6,535 bases of DNA from Methanobacteriota archaeon (GTDB taxonomy: Archaea > Thermoplasmatota > Poseidoniia > Poseidoniales > Poseidoniaceae), in contig NZMM01000052.1 in assembly GCA_002694585.1 (NCBI GenBank), positions 11,017 to 17,551 of the forward strand, in the 5' to 3' direction. Positions 1-5,967 of this stretch are shown one piece after another. The notes beneath the pieces were generated by a model. That model had not been told where the DNA came from. It did not search any database and saw only the letters and a list, made by a program, of their open reading frames with translations. A program made the position numbers and the translations under genes. Numbering within the stretch: the first letter of the stretch is position 1; each line of letters starts with the position of its first letter.

Positions 1-899
1 GCGTAGCGGTAGCGGCGCCCGGGCAAGTCCGTGGTGTTCGGCGTCCACGACGGGTCGTGGGCTTCCAGCCAGCCGAAGGGCCCGTAGTCGATGGTCAAGC
101 CGTGGATGGACATGTTGTCGGTGTTCATCACGCCGTGCACGAAGCCGTGGCGCATCCAGCCGCAGACCATGCGTGCGCTCCGCTCGGCCACGTCAGTCAG
201 CCAGGCCACGATGCCCGCATCGTCGTTCACCTGATGGTGGGGTTCGTGCGTCGCGGCGGTGTATTGCATCAGGGCACGTAGGGCATCGGCATCACCGTCC
301 GCCGCCAGCATCTGGAAGGAGCCAAAGCGGACGAAGGACGGCGCCGTCCGGGCCACGATGGCACCCGGTTCCATGGCCGGTCGACCGTCGTAGAACATGT
401 CACGGCGCACGTCCTCTCCCGTGGTGCACAAGGACAAGGCCCGCGAGGTCGCCACGCCAAGATGATGCATCGCTTCGCTGCAGAGGTATTCTCGAAGCGA
501 GGAGCGCAGGACGGCACGGCCGTCACCGCGCCGTGAATACGGTGTTCGTCCAGCTCCCTTCAGTTGCACTTCGATCGGCCCACCGGCGGCATCCACGTGG
601 CCGAGGGTCAGGGCACGTCCGTCGCCAAGTTGGTGGGCCCAGTTTCCGAATTGGTGGCCGCCATAGCGGTGGGCGTGGGGCTGCATGCCTTCCATGAGCC
701 GGCCTCCGACCCAGAGCCGTGGGTCTGGCTCGAGACCCCCGAGATCCTTGGCGAGGTCGGCGTTCCACAGGCGAAGCGCAGGCTTGGGCATGGCCGTGGC
801 CTCGCACCTTGACCAGCAGACGCCGGGGACTTGGCGCGGGTTTCCCCCAGAGACGGCGTCCCCGGGCGTGGCCTGCAACAAGGGTGTGGACCAGCCCAT
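1..899 (-). CDS. selO: Protein adenylyltransferase SelO (YdiU/UPF0061 family), C-terminal part outside window
   Basis: SelO is a pseudokinase-fold enzyme that transfers AMP from ATP to protein Ser/Thr/Tyr residues and is linked to redox stress. From ATG 899 the frame is open for 299 residues to the left edge; the family is usually about 480-500 aa, so the C-terminus is missing. Family landmarks appear in order: RQVPG near residue 30, GGHQFGNWAHQLGDGRA (glycine-rich region), QLKGAG with Lys114, LREYL with Glu137, RDMFYDG, VHGVMNTDNMSI with Asp261/Asn262, and DYGPFGWLE with Asp271. Their spacing matches the catalytic K113/E136/D252/N253/D262 set described for Pseudomonas SelO, so the enzyme appears catalytically intact. 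ATG 899 is preceded by GAGGG at 8 nt; GTG 923 and TTG 944 are alternative in-frame starts, but the sequence before residue 1 does not look like the family. The gene follows the FAS1 gene by 57 nt on the same strand, so co-transcription is plausible. Function is from family knowledge; identity is very secure. Confidence 0.96.
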   Translation of the reverse strand, partial: MGWSTPLLQATPGDAVSGGNPRQVPGVCWSRCEATAMPKPALRLWNADLAKDLGGLEPDPRLWVGGRLMEGMQPHAHRYGGHQFGNWAHQLGDGRALTLGHVDAAGGPIEVQLKGAGRTPYSRRGDGRAVLRSSLREYLCSEAMHHLGVATSRALSLCTTGEDVRRDMFYDGRPAMEPGAIVARTAPSFVRFGSFQMLAADGDADALRALMQYTAATHEPHHQVNDDAGIVAWLTDVAERSARMVCGWMRHGFVHGVMNTDNMSIHGLTIDYGPFGWLEAHDPSWTPNTTDLPGRRYRY

Positions 900-923
900 G
901 ACATGCGCCCTCGTTGGTCCCAC
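900..923 (-). promoter_or_regulatory. Ribosome binding site and start choice for selO
   Basis: On the minus strand GAGGG (plus-strand ccctc at 908-912) lies 8 nt before ATG 899, a normal Shine-Dalgarno spacing. A second GAGGT lies 4 nt before GTG 923, so a start 8 residues longer is possible. No TATA-like box occurs at the expected distance upstream of either start. The gap between the FAS1 stop (957) and selO contains no other feature I can see. Confidence 0.45.
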
Positions 924-956
924 ATCAACCTCGCCGTAAGGCAAGGCTGCAGCGGT

Positions 957-3900
957 TCAGGCGTACTTTTCCCACGTTGAACCGGTCCACCAGAGGGTGC
1001 TTCCGTCTTCCATCGTGCGCCAGGTGTAACCGTTCATGTCCGTCCATTGCTGGATGACGCCCACGTCAGGGTTCGCACTCTGAGTGGTCGTTTGGGCCAC
1101 CGGTTGAGCGGTGGTGGTCGAGGCGGTGGCCGTGTACGCGGACGCGATTTGCGACACTTCCGTGGTGGCCATCATGCTGCCCATGGGTTGCGTGGTGTTG
1201 ATGATGCCAGCGCTGGCGAGGTCGACGCTTGGCCTGCGCTGACGCAGGAACAGGAGGACTCCAACGGCGGCCACAATCACGAGCGCACCGACGGTGATAA
1301 GGACGGTACCGACGTTGCTGTCGTCGCCGTCGCTCAGGGCCTCGTTGTCCGTGTCGGTGGTGTCCTCAACCTCATCGGCTGGAGGCATCAGCACCATGTC
1401 GATGACGTGGATCACGCCGTTGGAAGCCTTGACGTCCGCGAGCGTGATGTTGGCGCCGTTGAGGACGGCGCCATCGCCGACCGTCGTGTTGTCGCCGTTG
1501 ACCATCTCAACGGCCAAGCCGTTGCTGAGGTCAGCGGCCATCACGGAACCAGCATGCACGTGGTAGAGCAGGATGTCTGTGAGGGTCGCCTTGCCTTCGG
1601 GTGTGTCGAGGGCGGCAAGATCGATGCCTGAGGCGGCGAAGGCCTCGTCGGTCGGGGCAAAGACCGTGAACGGCCCTTCGCCCTGCAAGGTCGCCACCAA
1701 ATCCGCTTGAATCAGGGCGGCGACCAGGGACGTGTGGGCGCCCGTGCAACCGGCCGTCCGCGCGATGTCGTTGTGCGCGTCCGTCGGTGTGAGCACCTTG
1801 TCGATGACGTGAATGATGCCGTTGCTGGTGTTCACGTCAGCGGTGGTCACCGTGGCGTTGTTGACCATCACGGTCCCGTCCACGGTGAACGCGAGCGGTT
1901 GACCGTTGACCGCATCTGCAGACATGCACTCGGTCACCGCGCTGGCGGGCACCGCGCCCGCCACCACGTGGTAGAGCAAGATGTCCGCCAAGGTCGCCTT
2001 CCCCTCAGGTGTGTCGAGAGCAGCAAGATCGATGCCCGCATCCGCAAAGGCCTGGTCGGTCGGTGCGAAGAGGGTGAAGGGTCCAGCGCCCTGCAAGGTA
2101 TCGAGCAAGTCCGCCTGAATGACCGCGGCCACGAGGCTGCTGTGGACGCCCGTGCACTGCGCGGTGCGGGGCAGGTCGTTGGGCGTGTCCGTGGGCGTGA
2201 GCACCTTGTCGATGACGTGAATGATGCCGTTGCTGGTGGCCACGTCCGCGAGGGTGACGTTTGCATCGTTGACCATGACGCCGTCGCCGACGGTGAACGT
2301 AAGCGGTTGGCCGTTGACGGCGTTAGCGGTCATGCACTCCGTGACGTTGGCTGCTGGGACGCTGGCGCCGACCACGTGGTAGAGCAGGATGTCCGCCAAC
2401 GTCTCCTTGCCCTCAGGCGTGTCGAGGGCGGCCAGGTCGATGCCGGCGTCCGCAAAGGCTTGGTCGGTCGGTGCGAAGACCGTGAAGGGGCCGTCGCCTT
2501 GCAAGGTGGTGAGCAGTTCGGCTTGGATTACCGCGGCCACGAGGCTGTCGTGGGCGCCGGTGCACTGAGCGGTGCGCGGGATGTCGTTGGGGGTCGCGGT
2601 GGGCGTCAGCACCTTGTCAATGACGTGGATGATGCCGTTGCTGGTCGGCACGTCCGCGGCGGTCACGGTGGCGCCGTTCACCACCACCGTATCGCTCACA
2701 GTGAAACTGAGCGGGTGGCCGTTGACGGTCGTCGCCGACATGCAGTCGGTCACGTTGGCCGCAGGCACGTTCGCCCCGACGACGTGGTACAGCAGGATGT
2801 CGGACAAGGCGTCCTTGCCTTCCGGTGTGTCGAGGGCGGCGAGATCAATGCCAGCGTCTGCAAAAGCTTGGTCGGTGGGAGCGAAGACGGTGAACGGCCC
2901 GTCACCCTGCAGGGTTTCGAGCAGTCCAGCTTGCACCACGGCGGAGACCAAGGACGTGTGGTTGCCCGTGCACGAAGCCGTGCGCGGGATGTCGTTCGGC
3001 GTGTCCGTCGGCGTGAGCACCTTGTCGATGACGTGGATGATGCCGTTGCTGGTGCTCACGTCGGGCATCGTGACGGTGGCGTCGTTGACCATTACGCCGC
3101 CGTCGACGGTGAAGGCGAGCGGCTGACCGTTGACGGCATCCGCGGACATGCATTCCGTGACAGCGGACGAAGGCACGCTTCCAGCCACCACGTGGTACAG
3201 GAGGATGTCTTCCAACACCGCCTTTCCTTCAGGCGTGTCCAGCGCGGCAAGGTCGATGCCGGCGTCGGTGAAGGCCTGGTCGGTTGGGGCAAAGAGCGTG
3301 AACGGGCCCGTGCCTTGGAGCGTTTCGAGCAGTTCGGCTTGGACGACCGCGGCCACGAGGCTGTTGTGGACGCCCGTGCAGGACGCCGCACGTGGAAGGT
3401 CGTTGGGCGTGTCCGTGGGCGTGAGCACCTTGTCGATGACGTGGATGATGCCGTTGCTGGTGGGCACGTCAGGGAGGGTCACGGTGGCGTCGTTCACCAT
3501 CACGCCACCGGCCACCGTGAACGCGAGGGGCTGGCCGTTGGCCGCGTTGGCGGTCATGCATTCGGTGACGTTCGCGGCAGGCACATCGCCCTCGACGACG
3601 TGGTAGAGGAGGATGTCGCTCAGGGTGGCCTTGCCTTCTGGGGTGTCGAGATCAGCCAAGTTAATTCCCGCGTCGGCAAAGGCTTGGTCGGTTGGCGCAA
3701 AGACCGTGAAGGGCCCATCGCCCTGCAGGGTTTCCAGCAACTCAGCCTGAATCACGCCGGCCACCAAGGAGTTGTGCAATCCGGTGCACTGGGCCGTCCT
3801 TGGGATGTCGTTTGGTGTGTCGGTCGGCATCAGGACCTTGTCGATGACGTGGATCAAACCGTTCTTTGAGATGACGTCCGTCAACACGACGTTGGCGTCG

Positions 3901-4703
3901 TTGACCATCACGCCAGCGGCCACGGTGAAGGAAAGAGGTTGGCCGTTGGCCGCATCCGCGGTCATGCACTCCGTGACGTTGGCCGCGGGCACGTCAGCGC
4001 TGACGACGTGGTAGAGCAGGATGTCGCTCAAGGTGGCCTTGCCCTCAGGCGTGGTGAAATCGGCCAGATCGATGCCTGCGTCAGCAAAGGCTTGGTCGGT
4101 TGGCGCGAAGACCGTGAACGGCCCGGGACCCTGGAGGGTCGCCAGCAGCTCAGCCTGAATCACGGCCGCCACCAAGCTGTCGTGGATGCCCGTGGATTGG
4201 GCGGTGGAGGGGATGTCCACAGGTGGCATCAACACTTTGTCGATGACGTGGATCATGCCGTTCGAGGCCTGAACATCGGGCACGGTGACGTTGGCGTTGC
4301 TGACGGTGACGCCGTTGGCATCGACACCAAACTGGACGCGATCACCGTTGACCGTGGTGGCGAACATGCCGTTGCTGAGGGCGCTCGAAGGCACCTCTCC
4401 GGACACCACGTGGTGGAGAAGAATCGAGGTGAGGGTTGCGTTTTCTTCAGGCGTGTCAAAGGTGCTGAGGTCGATGCCCGCTTCTGCAAAGGCGGTGTCG
4501 GTCGGTGCGAAGACCGTGAAGGGTCCAGCTCCTTGGAGCGTGGTGACCAAATCGGCATGCGTCAAGGCGGCCACAAGCGAGTCGTGGATGCCGGTTGCTG
4601 CAGCGTTGGAAGGGATGTCTTGTGTCGAGTCGGCGCTGGCAGGCAGGGGGAGGGTTGACGCCATCAGGAGAACGATGAGCAGATACACGGCGGATTTCTT
4701 CAT
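957..4703 (-). CDS. Secreted, membrane-anchored protein with eight tandem fasciclin (FAS1) domains
   Basis: FAS1 domains are extracellular adhesion modules found in cell-surface proteins of all domains of life. This 1248-aa protein begins with a signal peptide (residues 1-24, Lys-Lys then a hydrophobic core, cleavage likely after ASA). FAS1 domains start near residues 29, 163, 299, 435, 571, 707, 843 and 979; each shows TVFAPTD or TLFAPTD, a LLYHVV-like box (LLHHVV in the first, LLYHVH in the last) and an IHVIDKVL-like end box. An acidic stretch (1109-1130) leads to one transmembrane helix (about 1132-1153), an RQRR stop-transfer, a Ser/Thr/Gln-rich cytoplasmic linker, and a Trp-rich end (1218-1248). 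The only 12 cysteines lie in domains 2-8. The start is ATG 4703; an in-frame TTG at 4721 would put six polar residues before the signal peptide and is less likely. A TTATAA box sits about 27 nt upstream. Likely role, inferred: a surface stalk or adhesin. The ligand is unknown. Confidence 0.95.
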   Translation of the reverse strand: MKKSAVYLLIVLLMASTLPLPASADSTQDIPSNAAATGIHDSLVAALTHADLVTTLQGAGPFTVFAPTDTAFAEAGIDLSTFDTPEENATLTSILLHHVVSGEVPSSALSNGMFATTVNGDRVQFGVDANGVTVSNANVTVPDVQASNGMIHVIDKVLMPPVDIPSTAQSTGIHDSLVAAVIQAELLATLQGPGPFTVFAPTDQAFADAGIDLADFTTPEGKATLSDILLYHVVSADVPAANVTECMTADAANGQPLSFTVAAGVMVNDANVVLTDVISKNGLIHVIDKVLMPTDTPNDIPRTAQCTGLHNSLVAGVIQAELLETLQGDGPFTVFAPTDQAFADAGINLADLDTPEGKATLSDILLYHVVEGDVPAANVTECMTANAANGQPLAFTVAGGVMVNDATVTLPDVPTSNGIIHVIDKVLTPTDTPNDLPRAASCTGVHNSLVAAVVQAELLETLQGTGPFTLFAPTDQAFTDAGIDLAALDTPEGKAVLEDILLYHVVAGSVPSSAVTECMSADAVNGQPLAFTVDGGVMVNDATVTMPDVSTSNGIIHVIDKVLTPTDTPNDIPRTASCTGNHTSLVSAVVQAGLLETLQGDGPFTVFAPTDQAFADAGIDLAALDTPEGKDALSDILLYHVVGANVPAANVTDCMSATTVNGHPLSFTVSDTVVVNGATVTAADVPTSNGIIHVIDKVLTPTATPNDIPRTAQCTGAHDSLVAAVIQAELLTTLQGDGPFTVFAPTDQAFADAGIDLAALDTPEGKETLADILLYHVVGASVPAANVTECMTANAVNGQPLTFTVGDGVMVNDANVTLADVATSNGIIHVIDKVLTPTDTPNDLPRTAQCTGVHSSLVAAVIQADLLDTLQGAGPFTLFAPTDQAFADAGIDLAALDTPEGKATLADILLYHVVAGAVPASAVTECMSADAVNGQPLAFTVDGTVMVNNATVTTADVNTSNGIIHVIDKVLTPTDAHNDIARTAGCTGAHTSLVAALIQADLVATLQGEGPFTVFAPTDEAFAASGIDLAALDTPEGKATLTDILLYHVHAGSVMAADLSNGLAVEMVNGDNTTVGDGAVLNGANITLADVKASNGVIHVIDMVLMPPADEVEDTTDTDNEALSDGDDSNVGTVLITVGALVIVAAVGVLLFLRQRRPSVDLASAGIINTTQPMGSMMATTEVSQIASAYTATASTTTAQPVAQTTTQSANPDVGVIQQWTDMNGYTWRTMEDGSTLWWTGSTWEKYA
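1380..4619 (-). repeat. Eight tandem FAS1-encoding repeat units with 408-bp period
   Basis: Unit starts on the minus strand are 4619, 4217, 3809, 3401, 2993, 2585, 2177 and 1769. The LLYHVV-box sequence (cacgtgg or gacgtgg on the plus strand) occurs at 4407, 4005, 3597, 3189, 2781, 2373, 1965 and 1557. The spacing is 402 bp for the first step and exactly 408 bp (136 codons) for each later step, with no indels. Units 3-7 are the most alike; units 1 and 8 are the most diverged, as expected when internal units spread by unequal recombination. This is a coding repeat within the FAS1 gene, not a mobile element. Confidence 0.93.
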
Positions 4704-4727
4704 GTCCTCGTTGGCACGCAATGTGAG

Positions 4728-4733
4728 TTATAA
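4728..4733 (-). promoter_or_regulatory. TATA-like box for the FAS1 gene
   Basis: TTATAA is centred about 27 nt before ATG 4703, the position expected for an archaeal TATA box driving a leaderless or nearly leaderless mRNA. It stands out against GC-rich surroundings. A GAGG sits only 2 nt before the ATG, too close to be a good ribosome site, which also fits leaderless translation. The hexamer is palindromic, and the plus strand reads a perfect TATAAT at 4729-4734, so the element might also serve rightward transcription. No experimental start site is known. Confidence 0.5.
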
Positions 4734-4763
4734 TCAGGTGTTTCTCACACAATGAAGCAAGAA

Positions 4764-4813
4764 GGCCCTTTGAGCAATGCATGACTGGCGCTTCGTGACC
4801 TGCATTGAGGGCC
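4764..4813. promoter_or_regulatory. Imperfect inverted repeat in the divergent intergenic region
   Basis: GGCCCT (4764-4769) pairs with AGGGCC (4808-4813), and CAATGCA (4775-4781) pairs with TGCATTG (4801-4807). This gives a 13-bp stem with a 5-nt bulge (TTGAG) on the left arm and a 19-nt loop. It lies between the leftward FAS1 start and the rightward operon. It could be an operator for a dimeric regulator or a hairpin in the leader of the rightward transcript. It has no trailing T tract, so it does not look like an intrinsic terminator. Function is unassigned. Confidence 0.4.
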
Positions 4814-4834
4814 ACACCAAAGCGAATTTGCGTG

Positions 4835-4846
4835 CTTAAAGGAGGT
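4835..4846 (+). promoter_or_regulatory. TATA-like CTTAAAG and GGAGGT upstream of the rightward operon
   Basis: CTTAAAG (4835-4841) is centred 27 nt before ATG 4865, matching archaeal leaderless promoter spacing. The overlapping GGAGGT (4841-4846) looks like a perfect Shine-Dalgarno, but it is 12 nt before GTG 4859, 18 nt before ATG 4865, and only 1 nt before an out-of-frame ATG at 4848. The two readings conflict, so this region decides which start of the next gene is right, and I cannot settle it from sequence. Confidence 0.35.
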
Positions 4847-4864
4847 CATGCACCTGTTGTGCAC

Positions 4865-5317
4865 ATGGCATCCATGATTCTTGGCTGGACCCTCAACGAC
4901 CTGACGACAGCAATGGGGTTGGGCACCACGGATCATCTCCACCATCTGCGTCAAGATGCCCTGAAAGACGCGCTCGGTGATCTTGTGAAGGCCATCAAGG
5001 AAGGCGTTGACTTGGGCGAGGACATTGAGGTGTGGCACATGGCTCAGCAGGATTCGTACATCGATTTGCAGGATCCAATCGTCATCGGATCTCCTATGGT
5101 GTTCGGAGGCAAAGTGCCCGAGGTGCTGTGGTATCTGGCCCCAAACGAGCATGTGCACGGCTTTCCTTCGCCCACAACGCTCTCCAGCCTCGTCGCTCTG
5201 ATGACCGGTGTCGCTTCACGCGGAACGGGGACCTTGCCCGCACCCACCGTCCATCTTTCGGGGTGGCACGCCGAGGCTGAGCCTCTCTCAGGTTTGGTCG
5301 GCGTCATTGAGGGTTAG
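4865..5317 (+). CDS. Unrecognised small protein, possible flavodoxin-like fold
   Basis: I do not recognise this gene. From ATG 4865 it encodes 150 aa with no signal peptide or membrane helix. A segment around residues 54-82 reads EDIEVWHM, then DPIVIGSPMVFGG and VPEVLWYL, which resembles the strand-loop (IGSPxxFG) of flavodoxin and FMN-reductase folds. Later TLSSLVALMTG could be the next core strand. The typical phosphate-binding loop is not evident, so the fold is a weak inference. The frame is open from 4799; TTG 4805, GTG 4832 and GTG 4859 are alternative starts, and the longest would add a hydrophobic KRICVL strand that a flavodoxin fold would need at its N-terminus. I chose ATG 4865 because a TATA-like box lies 27 nt upstream. 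The stop overlaps the GTG start of the next gene by one base, which implies translational coupling and a shared role with the membrane protein and ketosynthase. Confidence 0.7.
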   Translation: MASMILGWTLNDLTTAMGLGTTDHLHHLRQDALKDALGDLVKAIKEGVDLGEDIEVWHMAQQDSYIDLQDPIVIGSPMVFGGKVPEVLWYLAPNEHVHGFPSPTTLSSLVALMTGVASRGTGTLPAPTVHLSGWHAEAEPLSGLVGVIEG

Positions 5318-5967
5318 TGCATTTCGGGGTGTTCTTATTACGCCATCATGGCATGGATGTTGTCATGGACCCGACGTTGGACGCGTCGACCCTTGTTCTG
5401 AATATTCTCCTGTATGTTTTGTTACCTCTCTGGGTCGTGGCTGGGGGCGTTGATTGGTTATGTCACCGGGCCACCAACATCGAATCCACGGCCGGGCTAA
5501 GGGAGGCTCTGGTTCATGCGATCATGGGCGTCCAAGTCGGAATCCCTATCCTTCTTGGGCTCCTTTTCGAAGTGAATGTGCTGGTGCTTATCTTGTGCAT
5601 CCTTGCGTTCGTTGCGCACGAACTCGTGGCGCATTACGATGTAAAATACGCTCAAGATTTGCGTGAAATCAGCATCTGGGAAGTGCATGCGCACAGCTAC
5701 CTTGCGACCCTTCCGTTCTTCATCCTCCTGCTCATTGTCGTTCGGAGATGGGAGACCTTCATCGATTTCATCACCCTGAATTGGGCGGGCGGCATGACCC
5801 TCGAGTGGCGGCAGGAATCCCTTGGCATGAACGGCAATTTTGCGGTCAGTTACATGGCGGTCATGCTGGTGTTTGGCGTGCTGCCCTACCTGATGGAAAT
5901 TTACCGTTGCTGGAAGTGGGAGCGTGACAACGGCGTGTCCACCTTGCCGTGGGGGAATGCCGCATGA
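5317..5967 (+). CDS. Polytopic membrane protein with His/Asp/Glu motifs, function unknown
   Basis: From GTG 5317 this encodes 216 aa with about five hydrophobic segments: 26-45, 68-84, 87-105, 129-142 and 176-193. Polar motifs lie at helix edges: DWLCHR (Asp46, His50), LREALVH (Glu63, His67), AHELVAHYDVKYA (His101, Glu102, His106, Asp108) and WEVHAHSYL (Glu122, His124, His126). This clustering of His and acidic residues near the membrane suggests a bound metal or a membrane-embedded enzyme, but that is inference. From memory, similar small proteins occur in Proteobacteria, some auto-labelled diguanylate cyclase; no GGDEF motif is present here, so I reject that label. The GTG start overlaps the upstream stop (TAGTG); ATG 5353 or ATG 5365 would remove 12 or 16 residues and keep all helices. 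The end overlaps the next start by ATGA. The tight packing with a DarB-type ketosynthase suggests a role in the same lipid-like pathway, such as modification or export. Confidence 0.85.
   Translation: MHFGVFLLRHHGMDVVMDPTLDASTLVLNILLYVLLPLWVVAGGVDWLCHRATNIESTAGLREALVHAIMGVQVGIPILLGLLFEVNVLVLILCILAFVAHELVAHYDVKYAQDLREISIWEVHAHSYLATLPFFILLLIVVRRWETFIDFITLNWAGGMTLEWRQESLGMNGNFAVSYMAVMLVFGVLPYLMEIYRCWKWERDNGVSTLPWGNAA

Noticed and set aside
173..697. Plus-strand open frame opposite selO, rich in Arg/Pro/Ser
   Set aside because: The minus-strand frame reads a clear SelO protein through the whole stretch; this is a shadow frame.
1707..3869. A 720-codon open frame on the plus strand, opposite the FAS1 gene
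   Set aside because: It mirrors the FAS1 repeats, has the same 136-residue period, and gives a His/Val/Gly/Arg-rich product with no recognisable domain. It is the product of GC-rich codon bias on a repetitive antisense strand.
1380..4619. Regular repeats that might be a CRISPR array or mobile repeat
   Set aside because: The 408-bp units are in frame throughout and encode FAS1 domains; there are no short direct repeats with unique spacers.
4704..4721. FAS1 protein start at TTG 4721
   Set aside because: ATG 4703 gives a canonical signal peptide (MKKSAVYLL...) and the right distance from the TATA box; the TTG start would put charged residues before it.
4764..4813. Reading the inverted repeat as an intrinsic terminator
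   Set aside because: The stem has a bulge and a long loop, no T tract follows on either strand, and both flanking genes point away from it.
4848..4877. Short open frame right after GGAGGT (ATG 4848, nine residues) whose TGA overlaps ATG 4874, suggesting a leader peptide
   Set aside because: GGAGGT is only 1 nt from the ATG, too close for initiation, and a nine-residue frame is expected by chance.
5317..5967. Calling the membrane protein a diguanylate cyclase
   Set aside because: No GGDEF motif or soluble cyclase domain is present; the protein is almost entirely membrane segments.
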